A DNA stretch of 64,000 nt from Saururus chinensis (lineage: Eukaryota; Streptophyta; Magnoliopsida; Piperales; Saururaceae): contig CP141141.1 of assembly GCA_035235625.1 (NCBI GenBank), positions 15,311,968 through 15,375,967 on the forward strand, read 5' to 3'. Positions 46,895 to 60,646 of this stretch are shown piece after piece. The notes beneath the pieces were generated by a model. That model saw only the letters and a program-made list of their open reading frames with translations. It was not told the DNA's origin and made no database searches. Position 1 is the stretch's first letter, and every line of letters begins with the position of its first letter. The translations under genes and the position numbers were made by a program.

Positions 46895-47075
46895 ATTAGT
46901 CTTATATATATGTATATGAGAAAAGTTAATATCAGCCTAGGCGCACGCGCTCCGTAAGTTTGATGGGCCGTCGAATATAAATCCGATGGCCTAATTAGCC
47001 CGGGCACACGCCAACATGCGTGAGCCCGGGCTAATATTAACAGGACTCTATATATATATATATATATATTATTTT
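46895..47075. repeat. Palindromic element bordered by TA microsatellites
   Basis: AGTTAATATCAGCCTAGGCG on the left and GAGCCCGGGCTAATATTAAC on the right are inverted, around the core GGGCCGTCGAATATAAATCC that is also found at 27.5-27.6 kb. TATATATATGTATAT precedes and a (TA)n run at 47050-47069 follows. Confidence 0.6.
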
Positions 47076-47230
47076 CCTTATTCCTATTGTCATCACATGG
47101 AAGTGGTTGTTTAGTTGTGACGTACACACATAGACCAACTGAAGTGATATGTTTGGTGGGTAAGTTTAGAACGACGTCTTCCAACAAAATTTCTTATTTT
47201 TTGCACCTTCAAAGTCCGTTTGAGAAGTTA

Positions 47231-48250
47231 GAAATGGCAAAGGGTCGGCAAGCCCACAACTAACTAGCCAGGCTCATAACCAGGTCCGGCCTAGTTTGAG
47301 GCTCATGGGCCTAATTGGGCCAGCCTATTTTGAGTTGTATTTGGCAATTATGGGGTGGGGGTATTTTATTATTTGACAAAGAAAAGCTACTTTATAAATA
47401 AGAGAGGTGAGGAGGGGATTTTTCACTCCTCTATCTCTCTAATTAATCAAGATATTTTTCAAGAACTCAAGTTATCTCCCACTCCAAGTTATTGAAGCTA
47501 TTTTCAAATTTGCTTTCTTCAAACCCTCTACAAAATTTTAAGAATGCTTCTTCAAGTTCTTCTTGTTCAAGTTCCTCCAATTCTCTATACTAAAGTCTTC
47601 AAAGGGTAATTTGCTACATAAATTTGAGGTAATTAATTTTATAATATTATTATTTTATTTTATTCTTTATTTTCCATATTTTTTTTGGGTTATATCTTTA
47701 CTTTTATACTTTTAGATAAATGGCTCATTACTCTCACTCTCATATTTCCATGAATAAGTCCAATGCTATAGAAAGTCAAATATTTATCAAACAAGGGACG
47801 ATCTATCTTGATTACAAGTTCGACATCTCATTTTAGCAAATGAAAATGGCCTATGGCACCAGCAATTCATAGTTGTGTGCAATGGGCAAGTGTACCAAAG
47901 AAGCATAAAGTTTCTTATGTGTAAGAGCACTTAACAAAGAAAAAAATGTCAAACCCATATACTCCTAGGCATATGGTAATGAGGGTAGTTTGTCATCACT
48001 ACAAAACACATTTCAATACTAAAGGTAATAGAGGCATTGGTTATCTTTCTAGGCATGTCAATTAGTGTCATGCCCCCAATTTCAAAACCATCTTTTATGG
48101 CATCATTTACTTCCAATTAAGAATTTATAACACAATCCCCTTCATACCATGCAATGGATAAAACCATTTTATACACTCATAAAAAGTTAAAATATCAAAT
48201 TAGGGACATGAGAACCACTCCTTTAACAAACACTTATTGTGATATTATGA
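47231..48250 (+). pseudogene. hAT element relic with BED zinc finger remnant
   Basis: TAGAAATGGCAAAGGGTCGG and the following GGCCCAC/GGGCCTAATTGGGCC words resemble the start of plant hAT elements (subterminal GGCC-rich repeats). A leader with CTACTTTATAAATAAGAGAG (possible TATA) follows. At 47990-48110 the plus strand reads like a BED finger: CHHYKTHFNTKGN, then IGYLSRHVNQC. Stops interrupt it and no catalytic domain remains; the 3' end was not found. Confidence 0.5.
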
Positions 48251-49706
48251 TAATTAAACATCTAAATATCTAATATATTTAAATATTCATAAGATCCACA
48301 ACTAAATACCTGTATATTACATATGCACAAGCTAATAAAATGATAAATGGTACTCTCATGTGCCTAAAAGCAAACCTAAAGGTAGAATAAATCATCAAGC
48401 TAAAAGGTAGGTTTTGCTCTATAACTAAAGTCTTCTTAGTACCTCTAATATTTTTAATCAAAAGAACATGCACCACAAAGGATGTTGAGTTATACGGGTA
48501 TGCTAAATGGAATTGCAATCCAAATGAAGATAAATAGTTCAATAAACATACCAAGAAAGAATTTATTTTCAAAATCAATACAAATGGCATAGATAAGGCT
48601 ATCATGGGAGTCCAATATTTGGTCGAGTGAAAACTCCTAGATAAGGTTATCGTGTCTAGTGAATATTGAAGTATGGGCTCATGGACCCTAATGTCGAAAT
48701 CCTAACTGTCATGATCATCGAAACCTTCTGTATCATGTTGCATAGGATCATTCATCTTTTTATGCTATAGTTCATTTGTACCTGACTCCTAGGCAAAAGG
48801 AGCAGCTCTACATAACTTACATCTTTTGAGAGTTGAAAGACCATGATCATTTTTTTATGACATTAGGAATCTTAAACTTTATTTGTCAAATATCAGTTCA
48901 AGGTGACCAAATCATCACATCACATGGTCTCACACACATGCATTAGGGTTTATTTACTAACCATTTACTTAGTACATGCTTACTCAACATTCCACACACA
49001 TCACAAAATCCTTGTAAATCATGCATATATATAATGGGTATATAACATATTCATTGCAATAATTCATAATGAACATCATTTAACTTGAGGCACAATTGGT
49101 AACCTCATCAACATGTAGGCCAAATCACCGGTGCCCATTGGTAGATCGACATGTCAAACCCTCACCGATAGTGGGTTGGCTGGGAATAGCTACCTCATTG
49201 CCGATGACTAATTAGCATGCATGGTTTTGCATGCATACAAGTGGCATTGTTCATCCTCTTCATTTCACTGGTGCAGACATCAACGCGTCAGTGACCTCAC
49301 TGCTGATTAGGAAAAACATGTTAAAAATTTGCCCATCCTTTCCACACTTTCTTGCATAAAACTATTATGAATCATTCCAAAACATGTTATAAACTATTAG
49401 AGTCACAAATCAAACATTAAACTAGTTATAATCCAAATTTACCATGAAATCACCTTCATACATAGCACCACTTAAGGAAAAAAGCATACATAAGTTCATG
49501 ATCATCAAGAACATGAAGAAAATAAGAAATCTAGAATATTTTTCTTGAAATTCAAATGTAGATTGCAATCCGACCTATGTTGACACAAAATTCCTCTTCT
49601 CCGATACACAATCCCCTCAAAATTCTTCCAAATTTTTTCCAACCAGCTCTAGGACACCTTCAAGATTCTCCTTTTACTCTATTTATATTGTGATAACTAC
49701 TTAAGG
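48251..49706. other. Old repeat sequence, interrupted on the right by a solo LTR
   Basis: No gene. 49090-49320 has CACCGGTG, CCGATAGTGGG and CATTGCCGATGAC words like those at 9.6 and 14.9 kb. The sequence resumes at 53337-53448 (CATCGGTAGACCATTGACG, TGTGTCGGTGG), so the LTR at 49707 landed inside it. Confidence 0.4.
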
Positions 49707-52700
49707 TGTAACGTCCGGGAATTTTCTAAATTCCTGAAGTCGTACACGTGGAAATTAGGGTGCTAGACCCCTTGACATTTCCGTTAGAATAAATTAATCT
49801 ATGCTTAGATTTGGTGGCTGATATATATGGATGGAAAGTAGACAGAAAGAGCTTCAAAACACCACTAAGAAAGCGCGAATCGGAGTCTAGACGAGGGAGA
49901 AACGACTGTCTGAAGTTGGATATATCGTGCAGGACCCGTTTATCCGAATTGAACGTATGAACTGTCCGTTTAAGTTGCAATACGGGCCCGATTAATTACT
50001 GTTCCGAAATTGGGTTTTTGAGACCTAATTTCTCGTGGGATTAGGATTCATAATCCTATGCCTATAAAAGGCGAATTAGGGCTAATAGAAAGGCAGTTTT
50101 TGGAAGAGTTTTTGGGGATGGTGAGGGAGAGGAGAAGTCATCTTCTTCGGTTGGATGATGTTAAAACAATTTACGGACGTTGTTGAGAAAAAGGACTACG
50201 AGAAGCCGTATCAGAATGAGATAAGTTGTTTTTATTTTATGTTTCTGTTAGTGCCTATTTGATCTTGGCGCAGTATGACTAGAGTCGTCTTTGGGGTCGC
50301 TCGGTGTGTATGTCCATAATTGCTAAATTACGCAAGTATTCATCATCTCTTAATCTTCCTACCTGTTTTATTGAGACTATGTTCTAATTAATTCCTGGTT
50401 TGGGTTTCTTAGACTTGTGAATACTAATAAAATTGTATCTGAGTACTCAATTAGGCTTTATTTAGAACTCTTATGCCTGATATGAATTGTCATCCACTTA
50501 AAACATCTCTGGTTAAAACCAGAAGTTCTGTTTCCAATAACTTCGACATAGAGAACTGGTGTTCCTGTGTAACTTCCTAGTTGGGATTCTTTAAACATGT
50601 GATTTCTAAGTGAAAATTAGAAACTGAGCAGTAATCTTGGACCCTTGATTAGAAATTTGGGTTCATAACGTTGATAGTGGAAACTAGGCAATCAACTAGT
50701 GGGAGATCTTTTTATTTATGTTGCGTTTCTACGCCCAGTGGATGCTCTTTTCATGTTCATGTTCAGTGATTGGTTTGATTGGGCAAAAATTCTGCTGTAG
50801 GTTTCATGTTTTTCTATGTTTTGTTTTATCTGGAGCGAGTTTGATTGTTTAGAACGTTTGCTGAAGGTTCTAATGGTTTTTTTTCTTTGTCTTCATCCTA
50901 TGCCATTAATGGGTTGAACTGGATAGCATCATGCTACGGCCTGAGTAAAATCAATAACTTCATTTGCATGATCTAGAGTAGATATTTATTCTTTTAACTT
51001 TGAAATATACAAGTATTTGAATGGTAGAAACAATTCAATAAGGGTCTCGTAGAAATTTAAAAGCAGTTAGCTTAAAACAGGTCAGCCACTGGAATAGGGG
51101 ATCGTTTTTCCCCTGTTCGGTGTTCTGGGAAGAAGATGACCGGACTGGAAATTATTTCCAGTCCGGTTCAGTAAAAATAAATTAATACCCACTGAACCGG
51201 GTCCGGTTCAGTAGGGTTTAGGTGTGTAAAAACTTCAAGAAAATTTCATAATGTCCGAGGGGACATGATGAATATTGGGACCAAGTTTTAGGCCCGGGAA
51301 AAATCCCAGGTACTGTAAAATGACCCTTTTACCCTTTGTAGTTAAATTATCATGTGAAAACCACTTACCCGACTTCAAGGCTCCGGTTCAGGAGTCTATA
51401 AGTTGATCTAAAAATTGGGAAATTTCTCAATTTGAGTTTAATGAGTAACCTAATTATAGGCCAAACCACTAAGTGAGAAAAAATGCCAGTGAGTGGATAA
51501 TTGACCATTTTGCCCTTAGGGTTTATAGTAAACCGTTAAGTCAACTTGGGTCGGTTCAAGGGGTTCACGACCCCGCCACATGCCAGGAAAATTACACAGA
51601 GTCCATGAAGTCAAGTAGTATGCTTGAGTTCAATTTTGGACCCGTCAAATATCATTAAGGCTTTAAATCAAATAACAGAAATACCCCTATACAAATTGGC
51701 CCACATGCGTGTGGATGTTTTTAATGGGCCAATGTGATGTTAAAACCTTTTGAGAGGTTAAAGACTTACCCGAGTGCAGAGAGGACTGTACCCAATGTTG
51801 AATAATTACTCTAATGCCCTTAGGTGCATTACAACCAGTTTCATAAAGATTAATAAGCTAACCTAAGGAGGGTTAGGCACGTGAGCTCGAACAATTTAAT
51901 ATCATTAATGGATTTTATTATTGATATTATGATCTGCTTGGACCTGTGTAGTTCTTATGGTTTATGTTGTTCTTTGTTTCAATTTTTGATATTGATGTTG
52001 TGATAGTAATTTATCACTATCTTTAAATTATTGAAAGAATAATTGTTTGGGGTTTGATAGCTTTGGATTGGGCAAGAACACCTAATCAAGATAAAGACTA
52101 AAATACCTCAGAGGGGTCTGGGACTAGTTCATACAGTGAACAAAGCCTTTGACCTGACGATTTGCCTTGGTTGATGAACCGATGGCATGTCTCGAGTTGT
52201 AAACCTTAGTCTAGAAAGGACTATTAGGGTTTGGGATAGTCATTCGGAATCCTGGCTTATAGATGAGCAAGATAGGGTTCAGAATGGTTTCATAAGTTTT
52301 AGCTCTATTGAGGAGCTGCTGATTTGACCGTGTAGTTGCACCTCCCCATTGGAGGGTGTTCTTTGTGAGCCGGGCTCACCGCAGATCTATTGAGGATATT
52401 TTAGTGTACACGCAATTAGGGTCGCTGGCATCCTGCTTGGTTGGCGTCTCTGACCACTTCTGTTCAGGTGCAATTGTGGGCCATGCCCTTCCGCTCAGGT
52501 CAGGTCCTTATGGGCTAGGTTGGGAGATGGCACTTCCTGGTGGATTCCAGGGGCCTGGTGGATTCCAGGGTGTTTCTTATCATTTGTCACTTAGGTTGAC
52601 ATCTGATGTGTCTGTCTGTCTTTGGGATTATACGGGAATATTAATTATCGAACAATGGTTCAAGAAATAATTAATAACATTGATTGACATTGCTTGTTTA

Positions 52701-53336
52701 AATTAGAACAAGTGGAACAATTAAAGGACTTGCATAAAATGTAGGTTGCTTGAAAATACTTAAGCATTGCATGGGTGATGCTATGCTTCCTAGTATAGTG
52801 TAGTTTTTAGGCAGAACTACGTCTGGATCCGATCTTGTTGGAAACATTGGAGATGTTGTTTGATGAGTACGTAGGCAACTAACATCGGGTGATGTTGGCC
52901 CGATCCAAAAAATATTAATAAAACCTTTTGTCCTTTGGAAGCCTTTCTCCTAAAGGCGGAGATGCTCTATTGTGGTTGTGGTTATTGTGTGGTTTGCTTT
53001 ATTGCAGATTCTCCAGGCGACGACAAGTCAGACCAAGGCAGGCAAGCTCAAGAGGTTTCCGTATTTTTGAAACTCCGATACATAAGTGTACCTTAAGCGT
53101 GAGAGTCAACTTGTTATTTATTTTCAGATGGGTGAGATTTGTACTTAGATGGATGAGCTGGTCTTTATGAATTTTCAGATGTTAAATAATATCATATGAT
53201 TTGATATTCGTATTTGTGAACCTCAGTTATCATGACTTGGATATTTAATCGAAAGGTTTGTTTTGTATTTAAAGAAAAAAAAATTACCTACCGTTCGTGC
53301 TATTTAAAAATACTTTTAAAAATCCGGGTCGTGGGA
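49707..53336 (+). mobile_element. Solo LTR of about 3.6 kb
   Basis: Begins TGTAACGTCCGGGAATTTTC and ends AAAATCCGGGTCGTGGGA; the ends are imperfectly inverted, the last bases having changed from the expected TTACA form. Flanks are TAAGG (49702-49706) and TAAAG (53337-53341), a 4-of-5 target duplication. A promoter-like CCTATAAAAGGCG lies at 50061-50073, with a purine-rich leader (GAGGGAGAGGAGAAG) about 55 bp on. No gag or pol. Repeated GGTCCGGTTCAGTA words occur at 51160-51215 and a GGTGGATTCCAGGG(GCCT) doublet at 52538-52570. Confidence 0.7.
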
Positions 53337-53448
53337 TAAAGAGTCTCATAACCACAAAATTACCTCATTATTTGAGATAACCATGCATTCATTTATCATC
53401 GGTAGACCATTGACGTGTCAATGTCTACCAATGTGTCGGTGGCTTGTC

Positions 53449-54803
53449 TGTGACACAAAATAATCTTTTTAAATAAGTAAAAAGAGATGATTTTTGTGGC
53501 AACCACCATTAAATAATATATGATATAATACACATAATTATTATTCTGCTTGGCACACATTAATATCACACGCGTAACCGAATGTGGCAACCATCAGTAC
53601 GTATCATCACAAAATAACGACATATAAAATAACATAAATTAGAGTAAAACTGGAGTCGATGCACATCCAAAATTTTATATATCATATTAATACATGATTT
53701 TACAAAACATCGTCAAATTAGGACTTGTTAAAGCAGAATTTATTACAGAAACGAATTCAGAAATAATTTTAGAAATCACCGATTCGTCCGAAGACTATAA
53801 ATCCAGAGCCGTGTTACTGAACGACATTCCTCTCGATGCTTATGGGGCAACAGAAGGCTAGGAGTTTACCCATGACACTCCACACCTATGCACGTGTGCC
53901 ACATACCGATTATTTCTTCGGTAGGTATCCAAATAAAGATGACAATTCTAGGTTTAATAGCAAAACTATCCATAAAATACATGTACCATAACAAAATTCA
54001 ATGCAAGTAAAACATGGCACATGTATAGCATTTTTCAAAAACTCAAGCAATTTAACATAACAGAGTAAAAACGGTGCATAAAGAGTCAATGACATGAACA
54101 AAGCATAAGCTAGAGTTTAAGACCCCCTACCTTGGGTTTTGATAGAAAATTCGTGGTTACAGAGACTTCAAACTGAAAATTTGACCCCACCATTGCGTCT
54201 AGCACAATCAATTTAGTTGAAAACACCTTTTGAACGGCTTGATTTGGACTTAAAATAAAGGGATGGAAGTTTGACACGTGGTAGAACGGAAAATGACAGA
54301 AGTGAATTAGGGGGGGGGGGGGTAGAATTTATAATGAATTACGACAGCACAGCGCACGACGCGCTGTGTGCGGTGGCACGCGATGTGGCAAGACCCGACA
54401 CGCAGGTCTCGTGTGTTGCACACGCGACCCACATTGCGCGGTCTTCCTGGCCAAACATCATGACGCCGTGTGGCACAGTCCGCACTGCCTCTTGGCTGAC
54501 GCAGATTCTGCCTCAACTTGCGTCAGCCTTTCAATATTATATTCTTTTTTTTCTCCACAACTTCAAAACATCATAACTTTTCAACCATAAATCAGAATCA
54601 CGCGTTCATGGTACCGATGGACTTGTATATACGAGCCCTTCCAAACAAAACTACTCAAGGATAGGTTTTTTTTGTAATTTTACCATAGTTCACGCCCATG
54701 ACGATCAACAAATATTATACACAAAATAATATTCTATCAATAAAATATATTAAAAATTCTATTATTGGCTAAAAATAACATACCGAAAATCAGGGTTGTC
54801 ACA
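53449..54803 (-). repeat. 3' LTR of the Ty3/gypsy element
   Basis: Read on the minus strand it begins TGTGACAACCCTGATTTTC immediately after a classic polypurine tract, TTTAAGGGGGGAAGTT (54804-54819), and ends GATTATTTTGTGTCACA; the TGTGACA ends are inverted. It contains a G14 run at 54309-54322. Confidence 0.7.
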
Positions 54804-55641
54804 AACTTCCCCCCTTAAAGAATTTTCATCCTCGAAATTGAACTTACTAATCCTCAAATAGTTACAGATATTTCTTCACCATTTCACCTTCTAATTCTCA
54901 TGTTGCTTCTTCAGAGGAATGATGCCACCATAGGACTTTTTCTAATGTAATCCTTTTTGTTCTCAAGATTTGCTCCTTTCAATCTAAAATTCTGAGTGGT
55001 TTTTCTTCAAAGGTCAAATCAGGTTCTAGGGTGACCATTGTCTAATCCAAGACATGAGAAGGATCTTGCACATATTTGCGAAGAATAGACATGTCAAACA
55101 CATTATGGACATTGGCTAGCTAAGGGGGCAAAGCCAATTTGTAAGCCACTGGCCCCACTTTATCCAAAATTTCAAATGGTCCTACAAATCGAGGACTTAG
55201 TTTTCCATTAATGCCAAATCTTGTAACTCCTAGAGTTGGTGATACCTTTAGTAGTACATGATCATCTATGCAGAAGTCAAGGTCATTCCTTCGTTGATTG
55301 GCATAGCTCTTTTGACGACTCTAGGCTATCTCTAATCAACTCTTGATAAGCTTTACTTTATCCACATACTACTGTAAGAGCTCTGACTTTACCAACTTTC
55401 CTTTCCTGACCTCGCTCCAACAAGTTGGGGATCGACAGGGTCGGCCATAAAGAGCCTCATATGGTGTCATACCTATACTGGAATGATAACTATTATTATA
55501 TGAAAATTCAATCAATGGCAAGTGCTTATCCAGTTACCCTTCCAATCTATGGCACACGCTCCCAACATATCTTCTAATGTCTAAATAGTTCGTTTAGACT
55601 GAATATCGGTATGTGGATGAAAGGTTGTACTAAATATGAGA
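54804..55641 (-). pseudogene. Gypsy integrase C-terminus and chromo-like tail
   Basis: Minus-strand translation, broken by many stops, gives the recognisable end of a gypsy polyprotein: [20 protein letters not shown] and [10 protein letters not shown] of the integrase core, KLSPRFVGPFEIL and VGPVAYKLALPP of the GPY/F module, then a chromo-like ending with LRTK, VLWWHH and EEAT. This order fits a chromovirus-type Ty3/gypsy element. The polypurine tract and LTR follow directly. Confidence 0.65.
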
Positions 55642-56540
55642 TTAGTACTTAATTCTTCTTGGAGTCTCTGCTAAAAAATGTGAAGTGAACCGACTATCCT
55701 GATTTGAAATGATCGATAACGGTACTCCATGTCGACTCACAATTTCTTTTGTATACATTATGGCCAAAGCATTGAATGTCTGAGACTTCTTTAGGGGAAG
55801 AAAATGAGCAATTTTAGTAAGTCTATCCACTATAACCCAAATAGATTCATGATCGGATGATGTCTTGGGTAAGCCTGAAACGAAATCCATGGAAATGTGC
55901 TCCAATTTCCATTTTGGAATTTGAATAGGTTGAAGGGTACCTGATGGTTTTTGATGTTCTGCTTTAACTTGTTGACAAGTTAGACATTTAGAGACAAATT
56001 CTCCTATGCCCCTCTTCATCCCATTCCACCAAAAATTTCTTTGTAAGTCTTGGAACATTTTTGTTCCTCCTGGATGGATAGTGAATTAAGACCTATGTGC
56101 TTCATGTAATAGCTCTTGTTTTAAATCCGGTATTGCTAGGACTACTAGTCTTTCTCTAAATCTTATTTCATCATTAAAGCATTTACAAAAATCAGACTTC
56201 TCTAAGAGGGTTTTGTATTTATGTATCCACTTTTTGAGCTTCCAGAATGCGTTCAACTAGTTCAAATTGCACCTCAAGATTAGCTACAAAAGCCTTTTTG
56301 TTTTCTGATTGTATTTTAGGTTGCATACCTATTACTTCTTCCACCAATCTCCACTCTTTTACCAACATCTGATCTACCTTCCCTGTGGCCTTTCTACTCA
56401 AGGCATCAGCCACTATATTGGCTTTTCCTAAGTGGTATTGAATAGAGAAGTCATAATCATTCGAGTATTCAATCCACCGTCTTTGCCTTAAATTAAGGTC
56501 ATTTTGAGAGAAAATGTACTTTGGACTCTTATGATCTGTA
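55642..56540 (-). pseudogene. Gypsy integrase zinc finger and catalytic core; RNase H end
   Basis: The open segment 56058-55642 reads FWWNGMKRGIGEFVSKCLTC (zinc-binding CxxC of the HHCC finger) and then the catalytic core with MDFVSGLP (first Asp) and SNQDSRFTS (second Asp). It ends at a stop before the Glu region. 56413-56219 begins MADALSRK, the conserved RNase H/integrase boundary. Stops between the blocks show the polyprotein is not continuous. Confidence 0.7.
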
Positions 56541-56958
56541 AAAACTACAAATTTCTATCCATACAAATAATGTCTCCAAACTTTTAAGGCAAAAACTATT
56601 GCTGCTAATTCCAAATCATGAGTGGGGTAATTATCTTCATGTTTCTTTAACTGTCTTGAAGCATATGCTATTACTTTCTCATTCTGCATCAAGACACATC
56701 CAAGACCCATTCTTGAGGCATCACTGTAAATTACAAACCCTCTGCAACCAGATGGTAAGGATAAGACTGGAGCAGTGGTTAATTTTTGTTTCAACTCATG
56801 AAATGCCTTCTCGCATTCTTATCCCATATAAATCTCACCCCTTTTCTGGTTAGCTTTGTCAAAGGTAAAGCTACTTTTGAAAATCCTTGGATAAACCTTC
56901 GGTAGTAACCAGCAAGCCCTAAGAAACTTCTAATTTATGTGATGGTTTTGGGTCTTTC
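56541..56958 (-). pseudogene. Gypsy RNase H domain and reverse transcriptase end
   Basis: 56794-56555 encodes [17 protein letters not shown] (catalytic Asp of RNase H), [20 protein letters not shown] and [19 protein letters not shown]. Upstream, up to the insertion at 56958, the frame reads FLGLAGYYRRFI, the conserved RT connection segment, with one stop before it (ITxIR). The frame continues across the inserted LTR at 59772. Confidence 0.7.
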
Positions 56959-59771
56959 TGTCATGCCCCAGCACCCGCCAGACCTAAGCCGATCCCGATC
57001 CAAGGGACGGTCAAAGCACACGGGGCGACAAGGTATTAAAATTGTGGAAGACTTGACCCCTCTAATGGGTAGCACACACATGAAGTAGCGCACTGATTTA
57101 TCTTTGTGCAAGAGAAATAAGTAAGAGTAAAAAGGACATTAACTTTGAAACAGTCCTCAAGTTTCAACCCACAAACATAGAATCACTAAGTCGTTCAACA
57201 TGGCTAATGTCATAACATCTGACAATAAATCTAAGCCACAACGGCTTATAGAGTATGAGACAAAGTCATCTAAACATGAAGTTCTAATAAAAGAATAGAA
57301 ATAATCAGAAAAGATCGTAAGATCTCTAGGCTCCCATGCCTACACCCGATCATCATCCACATGTGCCTCATACAAAGGGACCTGATCGTCTGCATGTCGC
57401 ACCATGCAGCCCCAAAACAGAAAACATAGAAAAACCGGGGTGAACATAAAACTCAGTAAGGTTTTGAATGCTAAAACGGTAAATCAGAAAGCACAACATA
57501 CATATTCATGCATATCCATTCTCCTTCATATACATTCATCCTGCATGACAAGTGTCTCACACACACTATCCATATCCATACAGGTTCATAAACAACCATC
57601 CTGCATAAAAAGTATCTCACATACACACTAGCATATCATGCATATCCATAACCATTCAAACTGCATGAGGAGTGTCTCTAACACACAATCATATAATGCA
57701 TATTGATAAAAACATCAACCCTACTTAATCGGCCGAAGCTTAAGCACTCCCTACTCACTTCAGACAATCCCCAATTGGAAAATCTAAAGGAATTACATAG
57801 TTTGGGTAAGTTCCCTAACGAGGAAGATTACCCCCTAGTAAGCCGGTGCACTTGGCTACACTAGCCTTGATTCTGAGGATTCAGATGGTCTCAATAGTTT
57901 TGATCTCCTTATAGTATTGTCCCTCTTCTCAACTTGGGGAGGAAACCCCACCCTTTCGGATGTAAAACCGAATCGATAAGCCTCCGATCGATTAACCCGG
58001 CAAGAAATATCACACAATTGCACCCAATCGATCAACACGGCTAATCTCAATAAAATCTCATTCATAAATCCCTCTCATGATGCATGCAACATGGTACATA
58101 CGTGAGCAATGACTACATGAATTCTAATTCATGAAACGTGCTTCCCATCAGCCATACATGCATCATTTCTAATCATAAGTATCAACAATCACCATAATTA
58201 CCCCCACATGTGTGTACATGGTAGAAACATTTAATTCTAAGCATATGGACATGCATTATAAACATGACTCCTTACTGAAATCATAAGTGAAAACCATCAA
58301 AAAACACAATTCAAATCAAGTGAAATCTCATGCTAGACTCATATTCATTACCACACTTAAAGCTAAACATGGCACCATCATTCACCCATAATTTAATTAT
58401 AATACGTGAAGGCATACAAATCCATTCTCATGCTATAACCTTACTGGAATCATAAAATATGAAGAACCACTCAACATTGATTCAAGGTAAGAAATCATAA
58501 CATGCTTAACCGAATAACATGTAATTCACATAATACTTAAACATTCATCATAGCTTCCAACATCACATTCATACCCTTCCAGTGGCTCTTCCTAGAATAA
58601 ATTACTCATCATAATAATAAGAAATTGTACTAAAAAGAAAAAATACAAAAATGAGCAAAATAAACAAAATGACCAAATTGCAGTGTTGCCGTTTGAACGC
58701 CCTACCAGGCCCACTGTAATGGGGTCTAGGGCCGAAAATACACATATCCATCTTAAACCTTCAAATCTCACTCGCAAACATCACCATAATGAAATCTAAG
58801 CCTAGGAAACAATAAATCTAGTCATTTATCAACAAAAGCACGATAAAATCGCAAGAAAGATTAAGCTTTTCTTAATCCGCCATTAAAGCTCAACTCCATG
58901 CAAGCCCACTTGAAACTTCACCAAACTCAAATATGAAAATGCATACCTATTTAGGAAGAAATCCCTTACCTTCAGTGAATTTCTTGACTTGAAATTGATA
59001 CTCCAACTCCTTCAAAATCCTACCCACAATAGGGTTTTGTTAATACTTGACTAAATCCGCTTTAAAATGCCTAAATCACTTAAAACTTATAAATCTAGGG
59101 TTTATTGAGTTCAAAAATAAAAATTTTTCCATAGAGGTTTGAAATAGAGGTCAAAATCAGAAGCTTTAAGGGTAAAAATCGAGATTAATTTTTGGTCAAA
59201 GAAGGGATTTAGAAAGTTCAGGAGAAACCCTAGGTGATAAATAGAAAATCAAGCTAATCTTTACTTTAATCACCTTTCCTTCTTTAGAAATGGGGATTAG
59301 GGCCTCCTATGCTCCATATTCCAGCCCTTCCCAAATGGTAATGAGGCGGTGCCTTTCTATTTATAGTAGGTATTGGGGTAGACCTAATAAGAATGTAGGG
59401 TACAAATAGAATTTAACACTAAAATTGGGAAAATTGTTCTTTTTAAGCCCAAAATGAAGTCTAAATTTTTTGAAACCCTTAATTACTGTCATAAGATATT
59501 TTTAGGGTCTTGTGGGACCCATCATCCCAATTTACGAATGTGGGGCATACGGCGGGTCCCACCCCCTAAATTTTGGAAATTTTGTCAAAAATTTTAGAAA
59601 AATTTGAATTGACTTAACATAAAAACCATCAAAGTGAAGAAATTTTGATTAAAACTTTATTTGACCACCTTAAATATAAAAATAAGTCAAAACCGACAAA
59701 ATTAACATTAAACCACACAATTACAACTAAATAGAATTAAATAAATCATTTTAGGATTTAGGGATCTTACA
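56959..59771 (-). mobile_element. Family B solo LTR inserted in the gypsy reverse transcriptase
   Basis: A 2813-bp LTR, TGTCATGCCCCAGC ... GGGATCTTACA on the plus strand, flanked by a perfect 5-bp duplication CTTTC (56954-56958 and 59772-59776). On the minus strand it begins TGTAAGATCCC and has a promoter-like CTACTATAAATAGAAAGG near 59360, so it points the same way as its host. No gag or pol. Minisatellite-like CATCCTGCAT(G/A)A...AGTGTCTC units occur at 57530-57680. A shorter relative is at 15517-16563 and another, in opposite orientation, runs off the right edge. Confidence 0.8.
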
Positions 59772-60646
59772 CTTTCCCACTTCAAGATTGCTTTGATCAT
59801 GGTAGGGTCTACCGATATTCCATTTTTAGAAATAATATGACCGAAGAAGACAACCTGGTCAAAGCAGAACTCACACTTACTTAACTTAGCATATAGCTGA
59901 TGGTCTCTTAGGGTTTGAAGAACTATTTATAAAAATGTTCTTGATATTCTTTAGGTTTGGAAGAGTAGACCAATATGTCATCAACAAAAACAATCACAAA
60001 TTTATCCAAGTAAGGTTGAAAGACTCGATTCATAAGATCCATGAATGCTGCAAGAGCAATCATCAATCCGAATGGCATCACTAAAAATTCATAGTTGCCA
60101 TATCGGGTACAAAAGGCTATTTTTAGAATATCTTCATCTCATTTTCTCAGCTGATGGTACCCTGACCTTAAATCTATTTCTGAAAATACTTTTGCTTCTT
60201 GTAATTGATCAAACAAGTCATCGATCCGAGGTAAAGGATATTTATTCTTAATAGTTACATAATTAAGCATCCTATAATCTATACATAACCTCAAGGATCC
60301 ATCTTTCTTCCTAACAAAGGGGACTGGTGCTCCCCAAGGCGATACATTGGGTCTGATAAATCCTTTATTTAATAATTCCTACAATTGATGCTTTAATTCT
60401 TTTAATTCTACAAGAGCCATACGATAGGGTGACTTAGAGATAGGTTCTATTTCTGGTAGTAAGTCAATATTAAAATATATCTCTCTCTTTGGTGGTACCC
60501 CAGGAAGATTGTCAGGAAATACATAGGAAATACATCTAGGAAATCCCTTATCACTTCAATATTTTCTATCTTGGAAGATGAAGACTCCTCAAAAATTGCA
60601 CTAGCAAGATATGCTTGATATCCTTTATATATCAATCGATGTGCTT
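59772..60646 (-). pseudogene. Gypsy reverse transcriptase core
   Basis: Minus-strand motifs in order: [71 protein letters not shown] (first catalytic Asp), FLVMPFGL, then [14 protein letters not shown] with the paired catalytic Asps at about 59970-60000, and VDPTMIKAILKWE next to the insertion. At least one stop (after YHQLR) and frame changes make it a pseudogene. All three catalytic Asp codons survive. Confidence 0.75.
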
